DNA from: Luteolibacter sp. LG18
GTDB taxonomy: Bacteria > Verrucomicrobiota > Verrucomicrobiia > Verrucomicrobiales > Akkermansiaceae
Direction: 5' to 3'
NCBI RefSeq assembly: GCF_036322585.1
Contig: NZ_AP024600.1
Location: forward strand, 2,728,001 to 2,792,000
DNA: 64,000 bases
The notes beneath the pieces are model-generated. The model made no database searches and was not told the DNA's origin. It saw only the letters and a list, made by a program, of their open reading frames with translations. Each line of letters begins with the position of its first letter. Within the stretch, counting starts at the first letter, position 1. The translations under genes were made by a program, and so were the position numbers. Below, in pieces: positions 33,405-43,266 of this stretch.

Positions 33405-35717
33405 ATGATGATGATCGACCGTATTCGTAGCATCGCTGTGGCCATGTCGGCGATCCTGTTGGCGGTATCCAACACCGTGTCCGCTGACGAAAGTAGTCTG
33501 CTTTGGTACGACAAGCCGGCGCAGAAGTGGACGGAGGCTTTGGCGATCGGGAATGGGCGGGTGGGGGCGATGGTGTTTGGCCAGCCAGCCAACGAGCGCC
33601 TTCAGCTGAACGAGGCCACCCTGTGGGCGGGTGGGCCCTACAACCCGGTGAACCCTGAGGCGAAGGGTGCCCTGCCCGAGGTGCGGAAGCTCGTTTTCGA
33701 CGGAAAATTTCGTGAAGCCGGGCAGTTGGTCAATGAGAAGGTCATCGCCAGGCCGAAGAGCCAGATGGCGTTCCAGACGGTGGGGGATCTGCTGTTGTCC
33801 TTCCCTGCGGGTGTGGTTCAGGACTACCGCCGCGCCCTCGACCTCGATACCGCCATCGCGACGGTGAGCTACACGAGCGATGGCGTGAAGTATACCCGGG
33901 AGATGTTTGCGAGCGCGCCGGACAATGTGATCGTGGTGCGGCTCACAGCGGATCAGCCGGGGAAAATATCCTTCACGGCCGGTATGAAATCCCCGATGAG
34001 GGACACCACGGTGGAGACCGTGGACGGGGATTCCCTGGTGATGCGTGGGAAAGGCGGCAACGGAGCCGGTAATATTGCTGGAGCGCTCAGCTACCAGGCC
34101 CGGGTCCGGGTCATTGCCAGCGGCGGCAGCGTGACTTCTTCTCCGGCTGGCATTGCCGCGGACAAAGCTGATTCGGTCACTGTTCTGGTGGCGGCGGCCA
34201 CGAGTTACAAAAATTACGAGGATGTGAGCGGAGATCCCGAGGCGATCGTAAGGAATCTGATCGCTGCCGCCTCGAGGAAGAATGTCGATTCGCTCCGCGC
34301 CGGCCACCTGAAGGACTATCAGCCCCTGTTTCGCCGCGTTACCCTGGACCTGGGGCGAAGCGAGGCGATGAAGCTGGCGACGGACGAGCGTATCCAGAAG
34401 TTTGGAGAGGGAAATGATCCTCAGCTCGCGGCGCTCTATTACCAGTTTGCCCGCTATCTCCTAATCAGCTGCTCACGCCCGGGAGGCCAGCCGGCGAATT
34501 TGCAAGGCATGTGGAACGACAGCCTGAATCCTCCGTGGCAGAGCAAGTACACGATCAACATCAACACCGAGATGAATTACTGGCCCGCGGAATCGGGCAA
34601 CCTGGCCGAATGCGTCGAGCCGCTCATGGCGATGGTCGGAGACCTGTCGGTGACCGGAGCGAGGACGGCACGGGAGATGTATGGCGCGCGGGGATGGGTG
34701 ACGCATCACAACACCGACCTGTGGCGGGCCACGGCGCCGATCGACTTTGCCGATGCCGGCATGTGGCCGACGGGAGGGGCTTGGCTGTGTCTCCACCTTT
34801 GGGACCGCTACGAGTATAGCGGCGACCAACAGGTGCTGAAACGCATCTACCCGATGATGAAGGGGGCTGCGCAGTTCTTCCTGGACACTCTGCAGGAGGA
34901 ACCGGAGCACAAGTGGCTCGTCACGAATCCCTCGATCTCCCCGGAGAACGGACACCCCGGAGGCGCGCTGAGCGCGGGGCCGACGATGGACAACCAGATA
35001 CTCCGTGATCTGTTCTCCAACACGATAAAGGCCGGGGAGATTCTCGGTGTGGACCCCGAGTTCCGCAAGCAACTCGTATCCGCGCGTGGACGTCTGGCTC
35101 CGAACCAAATTGGAAGTGCCGGCCAATTGCAGGAATGGATGACGGATTGGGACATGAAGGCGGGCGATCTCCACCACCGCCACGTTTCCCACCTGTATGG
35201 GCTCTTTCCCGGGCGGGATATTTCGCTGCGGGGCACTCCCTCCCTGGCCGCGGCGGCGAAGAAGTCCCTTGAGATCCGTGGAGACAAAGCCACGGGGTGG
35301 GCCACTGCCTGGCGTATTTGCCTTTGGGCACACCTCGGCGGCGGAGACCACGCGTTCGACATCATCAAGCTCCTGTTGGCACCCGGCTTGACGTATCCGA
35401 ACATGTTTGACGCGCACCCGCCCTTCCAGATCGATGGAAATTTCGGCGGTGCGGCGGGCATCGCCGAGATGCTGGTGCAGAGCCGTCTCGGGGAGATTGA
35501 ATTCCTGCCGGCGCTGCCGAAGTCCTGGCCCTCTGGATGCGTGAAGGGCCTGCGTGCCCGGGGCGGCTTTGAAGTGGATGTGACCTGGAAGGATGGCGCC
35601 TTGGTGGAAGCGAATGTCCGTTCGATCGCCGGGAGTTCCACCCGTCTGGTTTGCGGACAGGCCAAGCGCGATCTCAAGATCCCGAAGGGAGGGAGCTTCC
35701 GTTGGAATGGCCAGTAA
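33405..35717 (+). CDS. GH95 alpha-L-fucosidase / alpha-L-galactosidase
   Basis: A 770-residue exported enzyme. Signal peptide about 1-26 (MMMIDRIRSIAVAMSAILLAVS). The N-terminal beta domain begins LLWYDKPAQKWTEALAIGNGRVGAMVFG, typical of GH95. The (alpha/alpha)6 barrel carries the family's conserved blocks: ININTEMNYWPAESGNL, VTNPSISPENGH, DLHHRHVSHLYGLFPG and the C-terminal PPFQIDGNFGG. In characterised members these regions provide the Glu acid and the Asn/Asp-activated water. Within a xylan locus, removing terminal alpha-L-galactose (or fucose) from decorated side chains is the likely role. Three possible ATGs (33405/33408/33411) do not change the mature enzyme. Confidence 0.92.
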   Translation: MMMIDRIRSIAVAMSAILLAVSNTVSADESSLLWYDKPAQKWTEALAIGNGRVGAMVFGQPANERLQLNEATLWAGGPYNPVNPEAKGALPEVRKLVFDGKFREAGQLVNEKVIARPKSQMAFQTVGDLLLSFPAGVVQDYRRALDLDTAIATVSYTSDGVKYTREMFASAPDNVIVVRLTADQPGKISFTAGMKSPMRDTTVETVDGDSLVMRGKGGNGAGNIAGALSYQARVRVIASGGSVTSSPAGIAADKADSVTVLVAAATSYKNYEDVSGDPEAIVRNLIAAASRKNVDSLRAGHLKDYQPLFRRVTLDLGRSEAMKLATDERIQKFGEGNDPQLAALYYQFARYLLISCSRPGGQPANLQGMWNDSLNPPWQSKYTININTEMNYWPAESGNLAECVEPLMAMVGDLSVTGARTAREMYGARGWVTHHNTDLWRATAPIDFADAGMWPTGGAWLCLHLWDRYEYSGDQQVLKRIYPMMKGAAQFFLDTLQEEPEHKWLVTNPSISPENGHPGGALSAGPTMDNQILRDLFSNTIKAGEILGVDPEFRKQLVSARGRLAPNQIGSAGQLQEWMTDWDMKAGDLHHRHVSHLYGLFPGRDISLRGTPSLAAAAKKSLEIRGDKATGWATAWRICLWAHLGGGDHAFDIIKLLLAPGLTYPNMFDAHPPFQIDGNFGGAAGIAEMLVQSRLGEIEFLPALPKSWPSGCVKGLRARGGFEVDVTWKDGALVEANVRSIAGSSTRLVCGQAKRDLKIPKGGSFRWNGQ

Positions 35718-35770
35718 GCGACAATGCCCGACCTTTGATCTTCGAAAAACCACCGATCTCTGAAGGAAGT

Positions 35771-37048
35771 ATGAACGAATCATCATTCAATGGAATGGCT
35801 GCCTTTCCGCGGACGGCCGGATTCCCGGCGCAAGCGGTGAAAGCATGCCTCGGGTTCCTCGGCATGGCGATATGGGGCGCCGTTCTTGCTATCGCCGGAG
35901 CTGCCGATACCCCATGGATCACAACCTGGGGATGTGCCCCACAGGTCACGGATGCCGGGAACATGCCGCCGGTGCCCCTCGCCGACAGCGTATTGCGCCA
36001 ATTCGTGCACACTTCGGTCGGAGGCAAAACGCTTCGCCTTCGCCTGTCGAATGCCTTTGGCAAGGAGCCGGTGGTGGTGAAGGCAGCCCATGTGGCACGA
36101 GCCGCGGCGATGGGCAGTGCGGGAAACGGCGACATTGATCCTGCCACAGATCGGGCTCTCGCGTTCCAGGGAAGTCACGAAGTGGTCATTCCTCCCGGTG
36201 CGGCGGTGGTGTCGGACCCGCTGGCTTTCGACCTTCCCGTTTCCGCGGATGTTGGGATCAGTCTCCAGTTCGGCCAGGTTTCGGAGACGGCGCTCAGCGG
36301 GCATTCCGGCTCGCGCACGACCTCGTTCATTGCTCCCGCCGATGCGATTTCAGCGGCGACCTTGCCGACGGCAACCAAGACCCAGCACTGGTATATTCTT
36401 TCCGGCATCGAGGTGGAGGGCGGTAAAGACCGTGGCTCGATCGTGATTCTCGGTGATTCGATCACGGACGGGAGAGGTTCCACCACGGACGGCAACGATC
36501 GCTGGACGGACACGTTTGCGAAGCGCTTGAGCTCCCATCCGCCGACTGCCGGGCTTGGGGTTGTCAACATGGGGATTGGCGGCAACGGGATCTTCGGAGG
36601 CTTGGGGCCTGCGGCGGAGAAGCGTTTCGAAAGGGATGTGACCGGGCAATCCGGAGCCCGCTATTTCATCCTCTTCGAGGGCGTCAATGATATTGGTGGG
36701 GCCCGCGGTCCGGCCGTGGCCGATCTGGCAGGCCGTCTGATCAAAGCCTATACCGAATTTGCGAAGCAGGCACGCGCCAGGGGCATGAAGGCCTATGCCG
36801 CCACGATCACGCCTTTTGGCGGGCACTCCTATTTCAGTCCGGAGCGCGAGGCTTGCCGCCAGGACGTGAACAAGTGGCTGCGGGAGAACAAGGTGTTCGA
36901 CGGGGTAATCGATTTTGATGCCGTGGTGCGGGATCCCGCGAATCCCGATAAACTTCTACCAGCCTATAGCAGCGACGGGTTGCACCCGAATCCGGCCGGT
37001 TATCAGGCCATGGCGGCTGCAGTGGATCTGAAACAGTTCTCTCCATGA
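35771..37048 (+). CDS. Exported SGNH/GDSL esterase
   Basis: A 425-residue exported hydrolase. Signal region about 1-45. An N-terminal beta-sandwich (50-210, ITTWGCAPQ... LRLRLSNAFGKEPVVVKAAHVA) precedes the SGNH domain: GDSITDGRGS (Ser nucleophile), GIGGNGI, EGVNDIG and SSDGLHPN (Asp/His). This two-part architecture is that of secreted GDSL esterases close to rhamnogalacturonan or xylan acetylesterases. A purine-rich AAGGAAGT directly precedes the ATG. It lies 53 bp after GH95, likely in the same transcript. Acetyl removal from xylan is inferred from context only. Confidence 0.85.
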   Translation: MNESSFNGMAAFPRTAGFPAQAVKACLGFLGMAIWGAVLAIAGAADTPWITTWGCAPQVTDAGNMPPVPLADSVLRQFVHTSVGGKTLRLRLSNAFGKEPVVVKAAHVARAAAMGSAGNGDIDPATDRALAFQGSHEVVIPPGAAVVSDPLAFDLPVSADVGISLQFGQVSETALSGHSGSRTTSFIAPADAISAATLPTATKTQHWYILSGIEVEGGKDRGSIVILGDSITDGRGSTTDGNDRWTDTFAKRLSSHPPTAGLGVVNMGIGGNGIFGGLGPAAEKRFERDVTGQSGARYFILFEGVNDIGGARGPAVADLAGRLIKAYTEFAKQARARGMKAYAATITPFGGHSYFSPEREACRQDVNKWLRENKVFDGVIDFDAVVRDPANPDKLLPAYSSDGLHPNPAGYQAMAAAVDLKQFSP

Positions 37049-37177
37049 TTCTCCAGTGCGGCAATAGAATGGGCTTGGACGATTTCAGGCAGCGAAGATC
37101 GCGTTGGAATCCATCCAATCCGTCCGCTGAAAGGCGAAACCCCGTTGTCTCTCTATCAACCGAACCTCATCCGAACG

Positions 37178-38320
37178 ATGTTCCCTAAAATCCTGAACTT
37201 TCTACCACCCGCCTTGGTCGCCGGAATTCTGACCGCATCGGGTGTCGAGCCGGCTGCCCCAACGCTCCGAAGTGCTTACAACGGCAGTTTCCTCATCGGT
37301 GTGGCGCTCAATGGCCGGACGGTTTCCGGAGGGAACACGAAGGCGGCGGAAATCGCTTCGCGGCAGTTTTCGTCCGTCACTCCGGAAAACGATATGAAGT
37401 GGCAATCGCTGCATCCCCAACCGGAGCGGTACGATTTCAAGGCGGCGGATGCCTACGCGGATTTCGCGAAAGCGAATCAGATGGCATTGATCGGTCACAC
37501 CCTGGTTTGGCACAGCCAGACGCCCCAATGGGTGTTCCAAGGGGACGGTGGCCAGCAGGCGACCCGGGAAGTGCTCCTGAAGCGCATGCGCGACCATATT
37601 CATGCGGTGGTGGGCCGCTACAAGGGACGGGTGAAGGGGTGGGACGTCGTCAACGAAGCGCTTTCCGATGGAGGGCCCGATGTGCTCCGTGATTCGCCGT
37701 GGAGGCGAATTATCGGCGACGATTTTCTCGATCAAGCGTTCCGCTTTGCAAAGGAAGCCGATCCGAAGGCAGAACTGTATTACAACGACTATGGCTTGGA
37801 AAACGAGCGGAAGCGGAGCAACTGCGTGAAATTGCTCCGGGGAATGCTTGATCGCGGGGTGCCAATCGACGGCGTCGGGACCCAGTCCCATTTCCAACTG
37901 GAGAAGCCGTCACTCGATGAGGTCGAGAAGACGATCAAGGCGTTCTCCGAGCTCGGCTTGAAAGTGATGGTGACCGAGTTGGATGTAGACGTTCTCCCAT
38001 CCCGGGGGAATCCATCCATTGCCGACATCAATCGGCGCGAACAGGGAGACGCGTCCCTGGATCCCTATGTCTCTGGATTGCCGGCGGAGATGCAGCAAAA
38101 ACTGGCCAAGCGTTATGCTGATCTCTTCAGTGTGTATCTCCGGAACCGCAAGTCGGTTGCCCGGGTGACCTTGTGGGGTCTGGATGACGGCCAGACCTGG
38201 CTGAATGGGTTTCCTATCCGCGGACGCACCAATCATCCCTTGCTGATTGACCGTGATTTGAAGCCGAAGCCCGCGTTTTTCTCGGTTCTAGGCAGTGCCA
38301 AAGAGCAACGAAATCGTTGA
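37178..38320 (+). CDS. GH10 endo-beta-1,4-xylanase
   Basis: A 380-residue exported xylanase. Signal peptide about 1-28. The (beta/alpha)8 barrel has VTPENDMKW, HTLVWHSQTPQW, the acid/base WDVVNEAL (Glu160) and the nucleophile VTELDVDV (Glu267), then VTLWGLDDGQTWLN. Length equals a single-domain GH10; there is no CBM. The annotated start is ATG 37178; a TTG-initiated frame from 37145 is unlikely. It lies 129 bp after the SGNH esterase and is followed by a composite operator, so it probably ends the GH95-led unit. Confidence 0.95.
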   Translation: MFPKILNFLPPALVAGILTASGVEPAAPTLRSAYNGSFLIGVALNGRTVSGGNTKAAEIASRQFSSVTPENDMKWQSLHPQPERYDFKAADAYADFAKANQMALIGHTLVWHSQTPQWVFQGDGGQQATREVLLKRMRDHIHAVVGRYKGRVKGWDVVNEALSDGGPDVLRDSPWRRIIGDDFLDQAFRFAKEADPKAELYYNDYGLENERKRSNCVKLLRGMLDRGVPIDGVGTQSHFQLEKPSLDEVEKTIKAFSELGLKVMVTELDVDVLPSRGNPSIADINRREQGDASLDPYVSGLPAEMQQKLAKRYADLFSVYLRNRKSVARVTLWGLDDGQTWLNGFPIRGRTNHPLLIDRDLKPKPAFFSVLGSAKEQRNR

Positions 38321-38353
38321 TCAAGCGGGCGAAATTGCGAACGAAGTTTCAAA

Positions 38354-38379
38354 ATTAACCGTTTAATTTTTTCTTGCAA
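38354..38379 (+). promoter_or_regulatory. LacI-type operator with adjoining -35-like box
   Basis: ATTAACCGTTTAAT (38354-38367), five T, then CTTGCAA: a TTGCAA -35-like box at 38374-38379. It heads the AraC-GH115 unit. Confidence 0.65.
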
Positions 38380-38569
38380 TTTTTCATCAGATGCCGATTC
38401 TTGGCCTCAAGAGCAGATTGGTCATTTCGCTAAGATTGAGGCCATTTACTGCATCTAAGAATTTATTTGGGTAATGCAATAGACACAGAATGAAGATCGG
38501 GTGACCCACGCCCGGTCATCTGATCCGAGTCTCCCGCCCTGACCACAATGCCTCGTGCCAGGGTGGGGG

Positions 38570-39199
38570 ATGAGGATCGATGTGGATATTTTCGAAATTG
38601 CTCCGATCATGTATTCCACATTACAACGACCGCTTTTTGGTATGGATCACATGGAAGTTCCGTCGAAAACGATTCCACCGGAGCTGCTACAGCTATTGGC
38701 CGACAATCTCCCCAGGGAGATGTTTACTACCGATGGATCGTTGGATTTTAGTAAGGTCGAAAAGAGAGATTTTTGGGGACGAATGGATCGAAATCAAGAT
38801 CTAGCATCGGAGGGACTGAATGCCTTGGAAGAGTCGATTGTGCGCCCATTTGTCGTGATGGCGAAGATAGCCGAATACTTGCGGAGGAATTATCGGACTC
38901 CACTGGGTCTCACCGCCATAGCGGACCAATTTGGAATGAAGCCCGTAAGGCTTCGGCGGTCGTTCAAGAAGATATTCAAGATGGCACCCTTGGAATACCT
39001 GATGAACGTGAGGATCGAAAACGCAAAAAAGCTACTGGCGTCAACCACGAAGGGCATTAACGACGTTGCCGTCGAGGTTGGGTTTTATGATCATAGTGCG
39101 CTGACGAAACAATTTCTGAAAATAACCGGTGAGAATCCGTCGGCATATCGATCAAAGAAACGGGAGGAGATATTTGATATGCTGGTGAAGTTCGGTTGA
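38570..39199 (+). CDS. AraC-family regulator (DNA-binding domain with short N-terminus)
   Basis: A 209-residue regulator. The last 100 residues form the double-HTH AraC domain: YLRRNYRTPLGLTAIADQFGMKPVRLRRSFKKIFKMAPLEYLMNVRIENAKKLLASTTKGINDVAVEVGFYDHSALTKQFLKITGENPSAYR. Only about 95 residues precede it, too short for the usual cupin-type arabinose-binding domain, so it may be a truncated or constitutively active form, or sense through a partner. ATG 38570 has a G-rich sequence (GGGTGGGGG) just before it. The stop overlaps the GH115 start (TGATG), so the regulator and the alpha-glucuronidase are translationally coupled. Confidence 0.85.
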   Translation: MRIDVDIFEIAPIMYSTLQRPLFGMDHMEVPSKTIPPELLQLLADNLPREMFTTDGSLDFSKVEKRDFWGRMDRNQDLASEGLNALEESIVRPFVVMAKIAEYLRRNYRTPLGLTAIADQFGMKPVRLRRSFKKIFKMAPLEYLMNVRIENAKKLLASTTKGINDVAVEVGFYDHSALTKQFLKITGENPSAYRSKKREEIFDMLVKFG

Positions 39200-42144
39200 T
39201 GCTGAATTCTATTTTAATCTATTTCCAAAAACCCATTTCGAATTATTCTCCGATGATTTTATGCCGAGCGATCGCCGTGTTTTTTATCGCGATGTCCATT
39301 TCGATTGCTGGGCCTAGCTTGGGCCTCGGAATCGATTTCGTGGAGAATCGCTATAGTCCCGGGGACTTTCCCTTGGTGCATGAGGGACAGGCGGCTCCAC
39401 TGATATTTGACGCCGCTGATTACGCTGGCGTCTTGCTGGCTGGCAAGGATCTGCAGGGCGACATTGAGCGGGTCACAGGCAAGAAGCCGGAAATTTCGAA
39501 GACCTTGGGGTCGAATTCGAAATCCGTTATCATCGCGGGCACCCTTGGGAAGAGTGCAGCGATCGACGCCTTGGTAAAGGCGGGAAAGATCAATGTTTCG
39601 CCGATTGTAGGGAAGTGGGAGAGCTTTCTGATCACGGTTGTGCGAAATCCGGCTCTGGGAGTTGATTTGGCACTGGTGATCGTGGGAAGCGACAAGCGGG
39701 GGACGATTTTTGGTCTTTATGAGATGTCGGAGCAGATTGGCGTCTCACCTTGGTATTGGTGGGCTGATGTGGCGGTTCCGCATCAGGACGAGATTTGCAT
39801 CCGAAGCGGAGAATATCTGCAGGGGCCGCCTGGAGTGAAGTACCGGGGCATTTTCCTGAACGACGAAGCACCAGCCCTCTCAGGGTGGGCGAAGGAGAAA
39901 TTCGGTGGCTTCAACAAGGAGTTTTACAAGAAGGTCTTCGAACTCATTTTGCGCCTCCGAGGTAACTACCTCTGGCCTGCGATGTGGGGAAACGCGTTCA
40001 ACGAGGACGACCCCGCCAATCCGCAACTCGCCGATGAATACGGCATCGTGATGGGGACTTCCCATCACGAGCCAATGTTGCGGGCCCAGGCGGAATGGAA
40101 GAAACATGGAGTGGGCCCTTGGAACTATGCCACGAACCAGGCGGTGCTGAAACGCTTCTGGGAGGCAGGTATCGAGCGGAACCGAAAGTTCGAGAGCATC
40201 GTGACGATCGGGATGCGAGGCGATGGCGATGAACCGATGGTCAATGGCGGGGACATGTCCGCAAACTCACAGCTGCTGGAGCGGATTATCCGCGATCAAC
40301 GGGGGATACTCTCCCGTCACGTCAATCCAGACCCAACAAAGGTTCCCCAGCTATGGGCGCTCTATAAGGAAGTGTTGGAGTATTATAACCATGGGCTTCG
40401 GGTGCCGGACGATGTCACCCTGCTTTGGTGCGACGATAATTGGGGCAACATCCGGCGGTTGCCCACGGCGGAGGAGCGCAAGCGTTCCGGTGGTGCGGGA
40501 GTCTATTACCACTTCGACTACGTGGGGGGGCCACGAAACTACAAGTGGATCAATACCAATCCTCTTCCGAAGGTCTGGGAACAGATGAATCTCGCCCACC
40601 AATATGGTGCCAACCGCATATGGATCGTGAACGTCGGTGACCTCAAGCCGATGGAGGTCCCGATGGAGTTTTTCCTGCGGATGGCGTGGAATCCCGGTGC
40701 CTTGTCCAAGGACGACGTTTCGAAATACACACAGCGCTGGGCCGCACGGGAGTTCGGCCGTCAGCGTGCGGTGGAGATCGCGGAGGTGGTTGCGACCTAT
40801 GCCAAATACAATGGCTGGCGGAAGCCTGAGCTCTTGTCGCCAGAAACGTTCAGCCTGATTCACTATCGCGAGGCGGAGCTCGTTTCCAAGTCGTGGAACG
40901 ATCTCTTGGCGAAGGCCGAATCGATCGACCGGGACCTGCCTGAGGTGCAGAAAGCTTCCTTCTACCAGCTTGTCCTCCACCCGGTGAGAGCATCAGCGAC
41001 GGTTGCGGATCTCTACATCGCGCTCGGCCGAAACAAACTCTATGCCAGCCAAGGGCGAGCCAGCGCCAATGTGGAAGCCGCGCGAGTGCGGGAATTGTTC
41101 GAGCGGGACAAGGAGATCACCGATCACTACAACCGGAAGATTTCCGGAGGAAAGTGGAACCATTTGATGGATCAGACTCATATCGGCTACACCGGGTGGC
41201 AGCAACCGGCGGTCAATATCCTTCCCGAGGTGACTGAAAACCAGCTTTCCGAGAATTCCAGTTACGGAGTAACCGTCGAAGGCTCCGTCGACATGTGGCC
41301 CGGATGCAATCCGGATCCGTCCTTGCCGCGATTCGATTCCCTTGGTCGCCAGAGATCCTATGTGGAGGTCTGCGCTCTCGGCACCGGGCCTGTCGATTTC
41401 AAGTTCCACGCGAGCCACCCTTGGATCAAGATTTTGCCGGACGTGGAGAAACACCAGGACCAGCGGCTGTGGGTGGACATTGACTGGGGGACGGCACCGA
41501 TTGGCGAATCCGAAGGATATGTTTCAATCGAGGGAGGTGCCGGGACCGTGAAAGTCCACCTTACCGCGCTGAGAGCGACTGCCGATCAGGAGCGGGAAGC
41601 GAAAGGATGTTTCGGTGGACTTTCGGGACCGATCGCGATCGCGGCGAAGGATGCCGTGAAGAGCGTCGCGGTGGGGCAGGTCCATTGGGATCTAATTCCC
41701 GACTACGGCCGGGCAAAAGCCGGCGTTTCGGTTTTCCCGGTGACGGCGGCCAGCATCTTGCCTCCTGCCGCGGCACCCTATCTGGAGTATCCAGTGTATT
41801 TGGCCAAGGCCGGCAATGTCGATGTCGATGCGATCATTGGATCGACATTGGATTTCGTTCCAGGACGTGGATTGAGATTGGCGGTTTCCATTGACGACGC
41901 CCCGCCGGAGGTGGTCGACGCGTTTCCCGGGAAGGAATCCGAATCCCGGTGGGGGAACGCCGTGAAGGACAACATCCGGATCCTGCGGTTATCCCATGTC
42001 ATCGACCGGCCGGGGCGGCACGTTCTCAGGATTGCCATGGTGGATCCCGGGGTGGTCCTGCAGAAACTGATCATCCACCAGGAGCCTTTGCCTCCCAGCT
42101 ACTTCGGTCCGCCGGAGGTCGGTCTCAACGTCGCGTCCCGTTGA
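39199..42144 (+). CDS. GH115 xylan alpha-1,2-glucuronidase
   Basis: A 981-residue exported enzyme that removes (4-O-methyl)glucuronic acid from internal and terminal xylose of glucuronoxylan. Signal/anchor region about 20-48. Family blocks: YRGIFLNDEAPALSGWAKEKFGGFN, LILRLRGNYLWPAMWGNAF, GTSHHEPMLRAQ, TIGMRGDGDEPM, WCDDNWGNIRRLP, YYHFDYVGGPRNYKWINTNPLPKVWEQM. The C-terminal 300 residues form the beta-sandwich module seen in GH115. Length fits the family (about 800-1000). The start is ATG 39199, overlapping the AraC stop by one base. Confidence 0.95.
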   Translation: MLNSILIYFQKPISNYSPMILCRAIAVFFIAMSISIAGPSLGLGIDFVENRYSPGDFPLVHEGQAAPLIFDAADYAGVLLAGKDLQGDIERVTGKKPEISKTLGSNSKSVIIAGTLGKSAAIDALVKAGKINVSPIVGKWESFLITVVRNPALGVDLALVIVGSDKRGTIFGLYEMSEQIGVSPWYWWADVAVPHQDEICIRSGEYLQGPPGVKYRGIFLNDEAPALSGWAKEKFGGFNKEFYKKVFELILRLRGNYLWPAMWGNAFNEDDPANPQLADEYGIVMGTSHHEPMLRAQAEWKKHGVGPWNYATNQAVLKRFWEAGIERNRKFESIVTIGMRGDGDEPMVNGGDMSANSQLLERIIRDQRGILSRHVNPDPTKVPQLWALYKEVLEYYNHGLRVPDDVTLLWCDDNWGNIRRLPTAEERKRSGGAGVYYHFDYVGGPRNYKWINTNPLPKVWEQMNLAHQYGANRIWIVNVGDLKPMEVPMEFFLRMAWNPGALSKDDVSKYTQRWAAREFGRQRAVEIAEVVATYAKYNGWRKPELLSPETFSLIHYREAELVSKSWNDLLAKAESIDRDLPEVQKASFYQLVLHPVRASATVADLYIALGRNKLYASQGRASANVEAARVRELFERDKEITDHYNRKISGGKWNHLMDQTHIGYTGWQQPAVNILPEVTENQLSENSSYGVTVEGSVDMWPGCNPDPSLPRFDSLGRQRSYVEVCALGTGPVDFKFHASHPWIKILPDVEKHQDQRLWVDIDWGTAPIGESEGYVSIEGGAGTVKVHLTALRATADQEREAKGCFGGLSGPIAIAAKDAVKSVAVGQVHWDLIPDYGRAKAGVSVFPVTAASILPPAAAPYLEYPVYLAKAGNVDVDAIIGSTLDFVPGRGLRLAVSIDDAPPEVVDAFPGKESESRWGNAVKDNIRILRLSHVIDRPGRHVLRIAMVDPGVVLQKLIIHQEPLPPSYFGPPEVGLNVASR

Positions 42145-42177
42145 AACAACCAACCCAGCCATTCACCACTGACAACC

Positions 42178-42963
42178 ATGATGAGAAAAACCCTATTCTT
42201 ACTGACCCTGTTGCTGACCCTCCTCACCGGAACGATCCACGCGGCTGAAAAATTCACCTACGTTATCGTCCACGGTGCCACCGCCGGTGGCTGGGAGTGG
42301 AAGAAGGCAGCCAAATTCCTCGAGAGCGATGGCCACGAAGTTCATCGTGCCACGCTCACCGGGCTTGGTGAACGGATGCATCTCGCGACCAAGGAGGTCG
42401 ACCTTGAAACCCACATCAATGATGTGGTGAATACGATTCTCTTCGAGGATCTCCACGATGTGGTGCTGACGGGGCACAGCTACGGTGGGATGGTCATCAC
42501 GGGCGTGATGGACCGGGTTCCCGATCGCATCCGGCATGTGGTGTTTCTGGATGCGGCTGTGCCGGAAAATGGGAACAGCATGTATGATCTGGTGGGTGGT
42601 CCTCCGAAGAACTCGAAAGTGGTCGATGGGCTCGTGCAGTTTTCGTGGTATGACGCGAACGCTCCGTTTCCCCATGGGGTTCCACAGCCTGAGAAGACGT
42701 TCAGCCAGCCGGTGTCCTACAAGAATCCAGCCGCTCTCGTGCTGCCCGTGACCTACGTTGCATTCCTTCCTGCCGGACAGCCCGCCGAGAGCAGGGCGGC
42801 CAGCGACAAAGGTTGGCAACGGGCGGTCAAGAGAGGGTGGTCGATCCGCACGTTTGCCGGGACCCATGTGGCCCACCAGGAGGATCCTCGCGGCCTCGCA
42901 ACGCTCCTTGAAGAAGCAGTAGGCGACAAGAACAAGGCGGTGGAACAAAAGCCCGCTGAATAG
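42178..42963 (+). CDS. Exported alpha/beta hydrolase
   Basis: A 261-residue protein with a signal peptide (1-22). The fold is that of plant-type methylesterase/hydroxynitrile-lyase-like hydrolases: VIVHGATAGGWEWKKAAKFLESDGHEVHRATLTGLGER, nucleophile elbow GHSYGG (Ser), a C-terminal Asp region and TFAGTHVAHQEDP (His). The triad is therefore complete. It follows GH115 by 33 bp and probably belongs to the AraC-GH115 unit, so an esterase acting on hemicellulose substituents is plausible, but the family also has hydrolases of small aromatic esters. Confidence 0.75.
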   Translation: MMRKTLFLLTLLLTLLTGTIHAAEKFTYVIVHGATAGGWEWKKAAKFLESDGHEVHRATLTGLGERMHLATKEVDLETHINDVVNTILFEDLHDVVLTGHSYGGMVITGVMDRVPDRIRHVVFLDAAVPENGNSMYDLVGGPPKNSKVVDGLVQFSWYDANAPFPHGVPQPEKTFSQPVSYKNPAALVLPVTYVAFLPAGQPAESRAASDKGWQRAVKRGWSIRTFAGTHVAHQEDPRGLATLLEEAVGDKNKAVEQKPAE

Positions 42964-43266
42964 CCTGCGCGCTGAAATACCGATGACCGGCAGTTCTGGA
43001 TATTTCCGCACTGGAGGCGCGCCAGGGGACGGGAACAAGGAGCTGTAACCCGACGGATTGTTGAAGAGCTCGAACCCGAGCCGCCAGAAAGCGGTGAGCC
43101 ATCTTCAACGATCGCCAGCCAGCGGGGATCAGGGACCCGATTTCGAACCTGTCCATCCCTTGCCCGGCACTTGATTGGCCAAGCCCATTGGTTGGCTGGA
43201 AAGCCCGGAGGAGTCTGCTCTCGGACTCCTCCTTGATGATTGCTGTTGATTCTCCAAACCCAAGCC
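42964..43266. other. 303-bp intergenic, nothing recognised beyond one hairpin
   Basis: No gene, RNA or LacI-type palindrome seen. The only structure is the hairpin at 43207-43232. Confidence 0.5.
43207..43232 (+). terminator. Hairpin between alpha/beta hydrolase and GH98
   Basis: GGAGGAGTC (43207-43215) pairs with GACTCCTCC (43224-43232), 8-nt loop, followed by TTGATGATTG. It is a modest terminator candidate lying 35 bp before the GH98 start. Confidence 0.45.

Noticed and set aside
32082..34307. 741-codon minus-strand open frame
   Set aside because: It spans the antisense of two clear genes (GH43-CBM6 and GH95) and the gap between them; no protein family, Arg/His-rich.
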